Of a stretch of DNA of 64,000 nt, positions 24,701 through 36,193 are shown piece by piece. Below the pieces are notes generated by a model that did no database searches, was not told where the DNA came from, and saw only the letters and a list, made by a program, of their open reading frames with translations. Each line of letters starts with the position of its first letter. Within the stretch, counting starts at the first letter, position 1. Source of the stretch: Parascedosporium putredinis (taxonomy: Eukaryota; Ascomycota; Sordariomycetes; Microascales; Microascaceae); the NCBI GenBank assembly GCA_949357655.1, contig CASHTG010000012.1, forward strand, positions 2,914,001 to 2,978,000, given 5' to 3'. The translations under genes were made by a program, and so were the position numbers.

Positions 24701-27700
24701 GCGGCTGACAACAAAGTCGATCTAAGGACAGCCGGGTTTTACCTCAGTCTCGTAGGCAAGGAGTGCCAGGTCAGCCTTGAGACAAGTGCGGTGAAGATGG
24801 TCAAGCGCAATGAGGGCATCGGCATTGCCTTGAGCGCGATTAGTCTATCAGGGCCGTATATACGGGATTCAGATGCCCGCCCGCCCATCACAGTCGAGGT
24901 TGAGGGGACCAGACTCGAATTCCTTGCTTATCCGCAAGACGGGGATCTAGAGCGTCTGTTGAAGCTCATCACGCCCTCCAAGGTGCAGTCCGATTTGCGG
25001 GATGACGAGATCATGGTTGATACCCTTTACGCCAGAGGAGAAAGGGTCCCGTTCTTCGACTCACGTTGGATTCCGTTCGAACGCGGGTTCGGGATATGGA
25101 AAAGCTCACCTGCTTACCTGGCCTGGGCGACGAGATTGCCCGGCTCGCGACCGTAGCCAAATATCTACCAGAGGACGACCGGCCAGGCCTACTCACTTTA
25201 GGGAGGATCAAAAATCTTTCCTTCTCGGCGGAACTTGGTGGCCAGATCGGGTTGCTTAAGGCATCCTTGAAGGAGTTCGAGCTGGCTCATATAACATTAC
25301 CATCCCTGGTCGCTGTCGGTCTTGATTCGCTAGTGGTGACCCGAAACGAGAGCGAGGAGCTCATTACCTCGCCCAAATCATCCACCACCATGCAAGAGCT
25401 AGTTCTGATTGCTCGTATGATTGGCGATGAGATTGAGCCGGTATTCAGGCTTAGGCTCCAGGGCCTTGCTTTTGAATATAGAGTTCCGACTTTGATGGAT
25501 CTCATGGGCCTCGGAAAAGAGGCTACCCCGCAAGACTTTGAGGCTGAACTCGCCGCTTCCGTCGCGAACCTGGGGGAGCACGCGCACGCAGCGCTTCTCC
25601 GGCAGCAAGCCCGTTCCCCGGCCCCGTCCAGGACTAGCAAGGACAAGCAACCCGCCCCCAAACCTCTAGGTGTCGACGTCGTCTTCCGGGACTGCCTTGT
25701 GGGACTCAACCCCCTTGGACTCAAGTCCAAGCTGACACTTGCGCTTACGGACTCGCGATTGGAAATCATGCTTCCCAAAGAGGACAACGCCCGCGCCGAG
25801 TTTGAGTTAAGAAAGGCCGCCATCCTACTGATTGACGATGCTACAGCCTTGCACGACGGGCGTCCCGCTGCTCGAGCACGCGTCACGAATGTGCCATCCC
25901 AGCAAGTAACGGAGCTGTGCACTCAAGGCTTTGTCGAGATCTGTTTCATCTCCTCAGCTAAAGCTGTTGTGGCGGTAACGTCGAACGACGACGGGGAGAA
26001 GCAAGTTGACGTTTCCTTCCGAGACGACCTTTGGTCCTGGAAACGTGTGCCGACTCGACGCAGACTCTTATTTCGCTAGCCAATGGACTGAAGCCACCCA
26101 CGCCACCGAGCAAGGAGATCAAGTACAGGACCAATGTAATGCCGGTCGAAGACCTCCTATCTTCAATCTCCGCGGAAGCGTTTGGAAATCCTGAGGGGGA
26201 CTACGACTTTGACAAAGATTTCGCCATAGCACAGGAGCTTGCCGGCGATCTTGAAGACGATGCCGCTAGTGATCTGAGCCAGTTAGAGTTTCACGATGAC
26301 TACTATGGCGAGGTAGACGTGGCCGAGAAGCTCTTTGATGCCACCGCATCATCCATCGGGTCTCTGCCAGGGTCTCAAGACACGCACGCAAGCGACCCTC
26401 ACAACTTCAACAGTAAGGCGAGCGTGGATAGTGACCTGGATGATCCTCACCTTGTTGTCCACGATGACTGGTTCGCGACTGACACTTCGGACAAGGGTAC
26501 GGCGCAGGTATGGAACTCGGCCCGCAACTCATATGACCGGGCCCCTCCAGAGTTGGTGAAGCGAAGTCCGCTCAAGGTTGCGGTACGGGATGTCCACGTA
26601 ATCTGGAATCTATTCGACGGATATGACTGGGCACACACGCGTGACGTCATCACAAAAGCCGTCTATGAGGTGCAAAGCAAGGCCAACGAGCGCCGTGCCC
26701 GAAATGACGGCTTGGGCGTGTACGAAGAAGATTTGGAAGACGAGGAGGCTGTCATTGGAGACTTCTTATTCAATTCTATCTACATTGGCATTCCGGCGAA
26801 CCGGGATGCCCGGGACCTCGCGAGGGCTATCAACCATGACCTGAACGACAATGCCACGGAGACGGAGTCGATCGCTACGACGGCCTATACAACAAGCACG
26901 GCGCGACCTGGTGGCGCACCGAGATCGGGACCGAAGCTGAAACTCAACCGCAGCAAGCGTCACAAGATCACGTTTGAATTGCAAGGCGTCGACGTAGATC
27001 TCATTGTCTTCCCACCCCACTCGGGTGAAACGGAAAGCTCGATTGACGTTCGTATCAAGAACCTAGACGTTTTCGATCATGTGCCAACGTCTACGTGGAA
27101 GAAATTTGCGACCTACGACCAAGATGCGGGCGAGAGGGAGATGGGATCGAACATGGTGCATATCGAGCTTTTGAATGTTCGGCCTCTTCCCGAGCTGGCA
27201 GCCTCGGAGATTGTCATGAGAGCTACGCTTTTACCACTGCGGCTTCACGTCGACCAAGATGCGCTTGATTTCATCACGCGTTTTTCGAGTTCAAGGACGA
27301 CGACGCGCCTGTTGTTGCACCGTCCCCGACGGACATGCCATTCCTACAAAGGGCGGAGGTCAACGACATCCCTGTCAAGCTAGACTTCAAGCCCAAGCGG
27401 GTAGACTATGCGGGATTGAGGTCGGGGCGTACGACCGAGTTTATGAATTTTGTCATCTTAGACGAAGCTCGCATGGTGCTTCGTCACACTATCATATACG
27501 GAGTGTCTGGATTTGAGAGGCTCGGCAAGACGCTCAACGACATCTGGATGCCCGATGTGAAGAAGAACCAGCTTCCCGGTGTGCTAGCTGGCCTCGCGCC
27601 CGTGCGCTCCATCGTGAATGTTGGCAGCGGGATCAAAAACTTGATCGAGATACCAATCAAGGAGTACAAGAAGGATGGCAGAATTGTCCGTAGCATCTCT

Positions 27701-28295
27701 AAAGGCGCGAGTGCCTTTGTCCGCACGACAGGCACAGAGATCATCAAGCTCGGGGCCAAGGTCGCTGTCGGAACGCAGTATGCCCTTCAGGGGCGGAAGG
27801 CATGCTCGCTGAGCGGCCCGAGGCGGAGGCCTGGGAGCAGGATGCGACTGACTCGGAGGAGCCGCGACAGATTAGTCTGTACGCAGACCAACCTATCAAC
27901 GTCATTCAGGGACTGCGGGGCGGATACGCAAGCCTGTCCCGGGACCTGAATCTGGCGAGAGATGCCATCATTGCGGTGCCTGGAGCGGTGATGGAAAGCC
28001 AAAATGCGCAGGGGCTGCCCGGGCAGTTTTGAAGAAGGCGCCGACCATTATATTCCGACCGGCTATCGGGGCGACCAAGGCGCTTGGCCAGACGCTGCTG
28101 GGGGCGACGAATTCCCTAGATCCTCACAATAAACGGAGGGTTGAAGAGGTAAGTATGAAACTGAAGTCCCCGCCCTTTCCTCCGCTGTCCTTTCTTTTCT
28201 CCCTCCGCCCTTGCTACGGTCTCCCGGTACCATATTATTGAGATGCGGTGCTTTGCTAACACGTCCTCCTCGTGTAGAAATATAAGAAGCGATGA
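21713..28295 (+). CDS. ATG2: Autophagy-related lipid-transfer protein Atg2
   Basis: Very large bridge-like lipid-transfer protein that moves phospholipids from the ER to the growing phagophore together with Atg9 and Atg18. The chorein-like N terminus is clear (KRLLKFALSRLELLDADALN, then FEFRDVGIKLK), as are the Atg2 central motif YLPEDDRPGLLTLG and the C-terminal domain (KPKRVDYAGLRSGRTTEFMN, then NDIWMPDVKKNQLPGVLAG). Exons: 21713-21886, 21972-28148 and 28278-28295; the last adds only KYKKR. Nine single-base frame breaks lie at 22359-22362, 22534-22535, 23901-23903, 24243-24247, 25030, 26030-26032, 27281-27285, 27790-27793 and 28011-28014; each is fixed by one added base and the total then is 2125 residues, the usual length for filamentous fungi. 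The frames between breaks carry continuous Atg2-like sequence, so this is very unlikely to be a pseudogene. Confidence 0.95.
28149..28277 (+). other. Last intron of ATG2
   Basis: GTAAGT donor after codon GAG and GTGTAG acceptor, 129 nt, phase 0. The terminal exon is only six codons including the stop. Confidence 0.75.
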
Positions 28296-29375
28296 GCCAA
28301 GGCTTCCTCGAGCTCGTGAACGCGGGCGCCCGCACGCCGACACGCACACGCACACGCGCATCCACGCACACACATGCACACAAAATAGCATAATAACACG
28401 ACACGACATGATATACACACAACCAACCCCCATCCCCTTCCCCTTTCCCGTATCCTCGCTCGTCCTAGCCATACACACATACGTACCATCATATGGAGCC
28501 GAGGCAAGAAATAGACGGGCCTTTACCAGACTTTGGGCATGGTTTCGCCCCCTGTGCATTTTACCAGGACAGTTTGGATTTTTTTTTTTTCATTTCATGC
28601 TGGCAGACATACCCACGGCGCCTCGTTCTTGTTACATGGCGCATGACACATGGAACGAATCATTGGGAAAGTATGCATCATAGATTGCGAAAGCGCGGCG
28701 CTGGCCCACTCATTTACATCAGTGCCCAACAGGAGGGTTTTCTTATCTTTCCAATTTCCTGTCATTTGTTGTCCTAGTTGTAACACGGTAACTCACTGGC
28801 AGGTCTCTTATTTCCATACTTGGAACAAACACAGCGTTCTCCTTGTGCCGTGATTTCCTTCTCTTTTCCTTCTTCTCCTCTATCTAGAAGACTGATGGCT
28901 CGTTATACCAACGATGTTGGCAGGACAGAGGCTTGTGATTACTGGATGTATTTGACAAAATCTATTTTTCTTCCGAGTCCAGTGTCTCTTCACCAATCCG
29001 CGGCGCCCAGGCCTTGAAGGTGTAATGTAGTTTCAACGCCAGGGTCTACGGCACGCTGTGGACAATCACCACTCTTGGTTTTAGGAAGATATATATATGT
29101 ATTATTTGTTGATACCAAGTGATAATAAAATCCTGGTATCTCGAAAGCCGCTAGATCTTCTGCGCCATTACAATCAATGATTCCAACATTGCGCCTGTAT
29201 CCTTGCGCACATGCAATCCCAATATGAACCGGATGAAAATGAGGGAGAGTCTGTCGGAATTCTGGGGCAGCTTGCCCAATCCATTTCCCCTGCCTTGTCT
29301 TCTTTGTTTTCCTTTTCGTCTTTTACTTGCTCACCTCCTCTTTTTGGTTTCTTCTCTTCGACTTTCTTCGACTTT
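28296..29375. other. Convergent 3' interval between ATG2 and BCAT
   Basis: Both genes end here. It holds a CA-rich simple repeat (28339-28382), a T10 tract near 28570-28590 and AATAAA-like sequence near 29125. No supported gene. Confidence 0.55.
28339..28382. repeat. (CA)n/(ACACGC)n-rich simple repeat
   Basis: Alternating ACACGCACACGC sequence immediately downstream of the ATG2 stop codon, imperfect and about 44 nt long. Confidence 0.8.
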
Positions 29376-30701
29376 TTACTCTTCGCCTTCCTCGGTGATG
29401 ACGACGGCCCATTTATGGTCGGGCTCGGCGCCGTACATGATGTCCTTGAGCCATTGCCTAACCTTGAGAGTGTAGTCGCCGCCCTCGCCGGAAGCGCCCA
29501 TAGACGCCTCGAGGTTCTTGCCGCGGTGGTTGACGACGGAGATGGGGCAGATGAAGAACTAAGACATAGGGGAAACGAGATGTTAGCGTTTTGGTTCGGA
29601 CATTTTTTACTGCTTCTCGCCAGTTGGAGCAAGGGGAAGTGGGTCTGGTTGAACAACTTACAGCAGTACCGGCAGCGAAGCTCTCAATGATCCTGCCCTC
29701 GTCATAGGCCTCCTCGAGCTCACGAATGGTGTATTTCCTCTCTACAACATCGATCTCGGGGCACCTTTCCTCACGAGCTCGAGGACGCTCCTCCTAGTGA
29801 CGCCGTCGAGGATAATCTTGTCGTCCAAGGGGCGGTGACCAGCTGAGGCTTACCACCTTCCTTGGGCTTCCACAGAACGAAGAAGTTGCTGGCGCCAGCC
29901 TCGGTGCAGAGGGCTTCGGGGCCGTAGAGCCAGAGGATCTGGTGGAAGCCCGCGTCGCGAGCGTCCCTGGTGGCGAGGAGGGAAGGGCCGTAGTTGGCGC
30001 CGACCTTGGCGTAGCCGAAACCACCGGACCAAGCACGGACCATGTCCTCGGGGAGGTGCGGAGGCGGAGGCCGCCGGGGGCGAGTCCATGATGGGCATGA
30101 AGCTGCAAATGATGTAGAGCATGGCCTCGCGGGAGGCCATGACGCCGAGCTGGGACTGGGTGCCGATCATGGTGGGGCGGAGGTAGAGGAAGGTGCCAGG
30201 GCGGGATTTGGGGATCCAGCGAGCTCCGTCCACGGCGAGGAGGGCGATCATGAGCTTCTCGAGCTCGGCGGGGGAAGCCGGGGAGAGAAATGCGGGTGGA
30301 GGACATGACCATGCGCCTGGCGTTGCAGTCGGGGCGGAAGAGGCGGAGGCGGCCGTCGAAGCCGCGATAGACTTTGAGGCCCTCGAAGCACTCGGTGGCA
30401 TAGTGGAGGACGGAGGCGGTAGGCATGAGGGAGAGGGGTCCGTAGGGATGGAGCTTAGGGGCGGCCCAACCGGCGTCGGCAGACCAGTTGGCCGTGATCA
30501 TGTGGTCGGTGCAAATGGTCTCGGTGCCGGCATTGGCGGCCTCGATGGAGGGGACAGCGCGGGGGAAGAGACGCGTTCGTAGGTGAGCTTGGAGGCATCG
30601 AGCTCGGCGTAGGCGGGCGCACCCTTGGTAACGCCGTTGGAGGGAGTCGTCGCGGCACCGGCAGCGGCGGCAGCGGCGGTGGAGAGGGCGGAGGGAGCCA
30701 T
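29376..30701 (-). CDS. Branched-chain amino-acid aminotransferase
   Basis: PLP-dependent fold-type IV aminotransferase (Bat1/Bat2/ilvE family) for the last step of Leu, Ile and Val synthesis and the first step of their breakdown. Visible features: ICTDHMITANWSADAGW, the motif LHYATECFEGLKVYRG, and GYAKVGANYGPSLLATRDAR, whose Lys forms the Schiff base; further on LWLYGPEALCTEAGASNFFV and ESFAAGTA. Exons 30701-29662 and 29558-29376 are joined by an intron with a GTAAGT donor. Six frame breaks, all in G runs on the plus strand (30561-30565, 30270-30274, 30076-30080, 30050-30053, 29829-29832, 29758-29761), split the gene into many pieces; adding bases gives 409 residues. The start is ATG 30701-30699 (MAPSALSTAAAAAAG); this Ala-rich N terminus is not an obvious mitochondrial presequence, so cytosolic versus mitochondrial location is undecided. 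Confidence 0.92.
29559..29661 (-). other. Intron of the branched-chain aminotransferase gene
   Basis: GTAAGT donor at 29661 and CTTAG acceptor ending at 29559, 103 nt, phase 0, joining ESFAAGTA to FFICPISVV. Confidence 0.8.
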
Positions 30702-33557
30702 TGTGTGGGAAGATGAAGGAGGAAGGGGGAGAAGGAAGGAAGAGATAGTAGGAAGAGAAGGAACCAAGACTGATCGGCCGTCTCGAGATGTTGGAGAAAC
30801 GGATTCGGGGGTTGTGGTGGTTAAAAGGGGAGGGGCGCGCTCTCAGGGTTGACTCACACCTCTTGGGAGTCTGGAGTTGCTTCAAGTTCGTGGGTTGGGG
30901 AGGAGATGAAGATGGGGGAAAGATGAAGAAAAGAGGACAACAGACTAGAGAGGGGAAAGGGACTAAAGATAAAACTAAAACTAGAAGGAAAAGAAGGGCT
31001 CCCGAGTCCTTGTTAATACTTGTCTCACGGATTCGCTCGCCCCTCTTCATCCATATCCCTCCACTTGCCCCTTCAATGACATGGCGGCACTAAAGGGAAG
31101 GGCGCAATGGAATGACAACCAAGCTTCCCAAGGGGGAAAAGAAGGGGAAGAGATGGGCGGAAGAGGCAAGGGGTGTGTGTATCAACCTCAACCGTGCCAG
31201 CACACACAGAGAGAGAATGATTCCTTTGTTCAAGTACCCTTTCCCTGCGCGCGCCGACGCAGCAGCACAAGCGCATTGGGAGTGCTGGGGGTGTAGGGAG
31301 CAGGGACAGAGCAGGGAGCGGTGGGGGTTTTTTGGAGTCCCAATCGGCGCCGGATGCGGCGCGGCTATACCGAGCCACAAACTTTGCTCTTGGCGCCTTT
31401 TGGGGGAGGAGGAGGGAAAACTTGGTCTCCATCTTCCGGAGCCGGCCCTAGCCAGAGAAACCCGTAGCCAAGACGAAAAAGTGGGCACAAGGGAAGGAAG
31501 GGGGCTCTTACTAGGGGCCCTCACTAGTGACCCGTGACCCGCCGCTGCTTTCGTAGTCCAGAGCCGAGTTATCTATCTCGAAGCTTTCAAGCTGTTCCCT
31601 TATTTTGTTTCTTGACGCTCTTTACTACTCAATGAAAATATTGCATATATGTAGATACGAAGGAAAGGAAGAAGAAGAAAAAAAGTCAGAGAGAGGATAG
31701 GAATCACCGGCAAGGAAAGACCAACGGACGGCGCCCCCTCGGTGTCACCGGATGATGAAAGGGCGAAAAGAAAAAAATATTTGGGGAAAGACGGACCCGC
31801 ATCTTGCTCCCCACTCACCCGCTTGGTGTAAACCACAATCGCCTTCTCTTCCTGTCTCTTTGTACCTTGCGCGAACCTGTAGAAGGCAACGTATTGGTCA
31901 GACGGGGAACGCAAAGGTGGGTTATCACTATCTATGGATTTCTCCTTGGGGCCGAACGAAACACGGTCGAATTGGAACAGTTCGTTGCATCGTGGTCTCC
32001 ACCCCGGCTCCGACACTCGGAAAGTCCTAAGAGGGCGGTGGGCCATGATCGGAAGAGTGAGTCGACAACTTGGACGATGCGGAGAAGGAATCTCTGCGAC
32101 ACCGGACGCCAGACGCCCCGGTGGCTACGATACTACGATTCTAGAAGGGAACCAAGCCTTTGGAGATCCAATTTACCCATTGAGTCTTCAAAGGTTTGGA
32201 TCGGAGAATAGAGTAGAGGGGCGGGAAGAGTCACCAAGGGCGGAAGAAGAACCAAAAAAGGTACACAGCCAGCACTGAGCGGAATAGCGGGGCAGATGTT
32301 GGAAGAAGAAAAAAATTGGGGAAGGGGAAGAAGGCCACTATGCCGAATGCCGGTGCGTCACCGAGGCAGGCAGAGGCTTCTTTCGACACAGAATACACGT
32401 GTAGAGTCGGCCTCTGACGGCGTAAGAACGGGGATTGGCGAATTGGCAGTCATGCCCCATTTCATCCTCCGAAACTGGAAGGAGTACCGCGCTGACGGAA
32501 AGTTAGCCGCTACCCGCCACTAGCCGGCGTTATGCGTCGCCGATTCTAGATTCATCACTCTCTTAGTTTCCTCCCCCAAAGAAGTGAAGTTCAAAGGGAA
32601 GGTTGGTGCTGGGAGCCAGCAGAGTAGGGCCTCTCTCGCGCCTCAAGGAAGACGTCTAAAAGAATCAAAAGTATTCACCCACGGCCAGTATTGATGGTTG
32701 ATGCCTGCCACTTTTGAGCTCGAGAAAATGCCTGGGAACACAATGCCATTGAGAACAATTGGGTGCGTGATGCCAAGGTTCGCCATCCACCGGGATGGGC
32801 GCGCTTGCGAGAGCCCCGGGCGTCATCGTGAAATCAAACTCCCTAGCAGCAGACCTAGTCTTGGACCGAATCGGGGTCACGAGTTCTCAACAAAGCGTCA
32901 TATGGGGGTTTGATACAGTTTGCGTGAGAAACAGGGATCAAGCCCTCCCCGTTCCGACTTATTTCTTTTGTCCTTTTTGCAACACCCATCATTCCATCAG
33001 CTCGGCTCAAGCAAAATCGGTACTCCTCTCAAGTCTCTTGTTTCATTCATTCTAAAATGGATTCATGGCGTCCTGTTGAAGGCACGGCGGCACACTGGGA
33101 ACACTTGGCGACTGGCTGATAAACACATCCACATACATCAACCTGTGACGTACCAACATGCTGCCCCCTTCCCCTTCGTGCTCTGTCCGTCTCTAAGTAA
33201 TATGGCTGGCCTGCCCGCCCTTTTCCGTGGGGTTGAAAGTGTCAACACGTATCATATGGATCGTATTGGTTTAAATTGGTGCACCCACCATGCACATCAT
33301 CTTCCTGCCCCTCCTTCACCCCGAACCCGGGGACCCACGTCAATTTTCCCGTCCCCCAAGGGGTCCGACTTTGTGACTCTACTTCGTGACTCCAAGGGAG
33401 GGCGAGATGACTCCCAGAGTCTACCCCGGCCCCACCCGCGCCGCTCCCCTTTTCCTGGATTCTGGTTTGCTTTCCTTCCCGCCCGACATCCGACTTCGGT
33501 CCTTGCCTCTCCTCTTCTTTGCCTACGTGAGCCTTGTATACACCCCTTTTCTTTTGT
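30702..33557. other. Intergenic interval between BCAT and ECT1
   Basis: About 2.9 kb holding the BCAT promoter and the 3' flank of the cytidylyltransferase gene. The leader of BCAT is CT-rich on the coding strand (30702-31000). A 148-codon minus-strand frame from 32046 has no recognisable domain and I do not call it a gene. Confidence 0.5.
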
Positions 33558-34947
33558 TCATCTTTCCTGCATCTCCTTCCTCTCCTCATTTCCGAGACGA
33601 GACGCGGTACTACGCGCCCCCCTCTCCGCTTCTTTCCTCAACTGCTCCTGTTCTAACAGCTCTCTTTCCCGGTGAGCCGCTTCTACCTCGGCCTTGACGC
33701 CCTTGGCCCTCTGCCGCGCCTCATACACGTCTCGGCTCTTCATGATGCGCTGAACAATGGTGCCCGCGTTGACGTCCTCGTAGCTGTGCGCCCCAATCTC
33801 CTGGTAGATGCCCATCTCCTTGGGCGCCGTGTAAGGGTCGTACGTGAGGGGCATAAAGGATGTCGGGCCGTGGTAGACGACGTCGGGTGTTCCCGAGGGA
33901 GGCCTGTCAGGTATAGCTTGGTAGGCGAGAATGGTGCGCCGAAAACGACCGAGCTCACGTACTATTCGCCTCACGCAATCAGTCATTAGCAAGAGGTCGG
34001 GAGAACCACAGTGGCTCAAGAGCAAAAGGGGCCTAAAAGAAGAGGAAACAGAGGAATCATGGGGGAGAGGGAGAAGACAGAAGGTGGCTAAGAGATGTGC
34101 AGTGTGCAAAGAGGGGAATAGAAAGATGCCCAATAAAGGGTGCCTTACCTTGCACTGTAGCACGCAGAGACCGCGTTCGTATATGTTCATGATCGGGTAG
34201 TTGACGCCCTTCCACTGATTAATCACATCGTCGTCATGCACCCCAGCCACGACAAAAGCCGGAGCGTAATCAACGCCGGCCAGCGAGACCCGCCCGGCCA
34301 CCGCCTTCTCCTCATACCACCCGCGGCCCCGCGCAGCCTCCTCCTCGGCCTGCACCACGCGCCGGAGGAACTCAATGTGCCCGCTCGAGAAGAGATCGAA
34401 CCCCCATCCACGTAGACGATCCTCTGGCCCGGCTTGGGCCCGGGCCCGTCAAACAGCTGTCGGAACGAGCCCCTCTCCTCCTCCGAGTCGGTCGCCTTGG
34501 CCTCCTGCGAGGCGGCCCAAAAGTACACGTCGGCGCCGGGCCGCTTGGCCGACGCATCCGTCGCGTAGAGCCGCATGCGCTCCGTCATGGCCTCGCCGGC
34601 CTCCTTCTTCTCCTCGGCCGTGCCGCTGCCCTCGAGGCCGGCGAGGGCCTTTTCGAGGCTGCGGATAAAGTGGGTGCGCGTGCAGAGCAGCATGCGCCCG
34701 ACCAGGTCCGTCGTCGAGATGCTCGGCGTGCGCTTAACCACGCGGAATCGCCCCGCCTCCTTGACGAACCGGTAGCAGTCCTCGCCGCTGCTGTCCGAGG
34801 TGATGTCGTCGCCGTGGACCACGTATTTGCATCCGTAATGGCTGATCCAGCCGAGGTCCGTCACGTAGGGTGCGCGGCTGACGGATTGCGTCACCCACCT
34901 GCACGCATCAACGGCGGCCATACTAATGTATCCCGGTTAGTCTAACA

Positions 34948-34986
<39 letters not shown>

Positions 34987-35370
34987 GTTTCACGTAGGCG
35001 CTCAAACTCCCAAACAGAGGCAGGAAAGAATTCACTCACCGTTCATCAAGAGTCATGACGGTAGGTCCCTTGTTCTCTAGAATAGCCTCATCCGAATGAA
35101 CCCCCACGTAAAGCTCATCTCCCAACTGCCGTGCCTGAACAATGGCTCCCGCATGGCCTGCAAAAAAGTCCAAGAGGTAAAGATTAGCACTTGGTTGGGG
35201 GGGAAGACTCCGCGAAAGGAAAGAAAATAATAATCTGTGGATGATGGATGATGCAAAGCAAGGCACCTACCGTGATGGAAGAAGTCGAAGCAGCCATCGA
35301 CCCAAATGCGCCCCTCCAAAATTTCGGGCGCGGCCTCACCAGGCGGCTGTACGGGATCTGTCGCTGTCAT
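33558..35370 (-). CDS. ECT1: Ethanolamine-phosphate cytidylyltransferase
   Basis: Makes CDP-ethanolamine from CTP and phosphoethanolamine in the Kennedy pathway of phosphatidylethanolamine synthesis. Two tandem cytidylyltransferase domains are seen. The first has WVDGCFDFFHHGHAGAI with the HxGH nucleotide-binding motif, ENKGPTVMTLDER and the signature KRTPSISTTDLVGRML. The second has VDGGFDLFSSGHIEFLRR and INQWKGVNYPIMNIYERGL, ending in VVFGAPFSPTKLYL and a charged tail. Exons: 35370-35271, 35157-35040, 34922-34149 and 33961-33558; phases 1, 2 and 0 all agree, and intron 1 cuts inside HHGH. Two frame breaks (CCCCC at 34401-34405 and GGG at 33897-33899) each need one base, giving 465 residues, normal for the family. 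The second domain has SGH in place of HxGH, as in other Pcyt2 enzymes. Confidence 0.94.
34951..34981. repeat. (TC)n microsatellite
   Basis: About fifteen TC units inside intron 2 of the cytidylyltransferase gene. On the coding strand this is a GA repeat upstream of the acceptor. Confidence 0.95.
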
Positions 35371-36193
35371 CTTGCTCTAGCCTCGGAAAATATATTCTGG
35401 AAGTTTATCCTAGAGCGGTAGTCCTTTCTTCTTCTTCTTCTTCTTCTTCTTCTAAAAAAGGATGAATCTGGCAACGTTGATGGTTGAGGCTCAACGTTGT
35501 GGAAAATTAGCCCCTCCACACATGCACACTAGACCCCGCGTCGTTGGTCCGTTGCGGTCGTGGGGCAGAGACGAGAAAAGCGCATGTACTCGTAATTCAA
35601 GTTTGTATGAGAGCTCCTTCTCTGAGAGCCGGTCGGCCCAGTTCGGCCGTCTGTTCATCTGCATCTTCGTGGGGTTGAGTAGTGGGATTTGATTGATCAG
35701 TGAGACGGGATTGGTTCAATGTCCCCACCTGCCCCCAGAGAGGAGGAGGAATTGGTGATGCTTGATCCATCTCCAATCCACGATAGATGTCAATATATAC
35801 ATGTAATAACCGCGATTTTCAGCGGAGGCTACTGAGAATTCTCCATCAAGTACTATTTACTCGATACTGGCGGGATCGAAACCAGAAGCAATTAGGTTAT
35901 TCTCTATGTCTTTTCAGACTCCCATACCCTCATCAACAATCACTCGGCGGCCTGGATGGAGATAAGCTGCTGGGGTTCATTGTCTTGTCGACTCTAGAAT
36001 ATAAGGTCCTGGAACATTTTTTGTTTTCTCAAGATATGGGTATTAAGAATCTGACTGGAAGCCGAGAGAAGAATATCCTCAGCGACCAAGCGTAAGGGTT
36101 ATGAAAAAGATAAATCAAAAAGAGAAACGACGTTTGAGCCAACGCGCGGCTTCACCAAGGTACCCAGCAAACATATTACGAAACTACATGCCA
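35371..36193. other. Intergenic interval between ECT1 and MFS genes
   Basis: Holds the ECT1 promoter with the TTC repeat and the 3' flank of the MFS transporter gene. Nothing else is supported. Confidence 0.55.
35427..35453. repeat. (TTC)n microsatellite
   Basis: About nine TTC units some 60 nt upstream of the ECT1 start codon, so in its leader or core promoter (a GAA repeat on the coding strand). Confidence 0.95.

Noticed and set aside
21713..28295. ATG2 as a decayed pseudogene
   Set aside because: No internal stop remains after the one-base repairs, motifs and length are normal, and the same error type affects essential genes such as Prp2 and Rae1.
31600..32046. A 148-codon minus-strand frame with a hydrophobic C terminus
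   Set aside because: It begins with ATG but the hydrophobic part comes from a T-rich tract, and I see no family resemblance or codon pattern.
35850..35900. tRNA-like GGTTTCGATCCC on the minus strand
   Set aside because: No D arm or anticodon arm is visible upstream.
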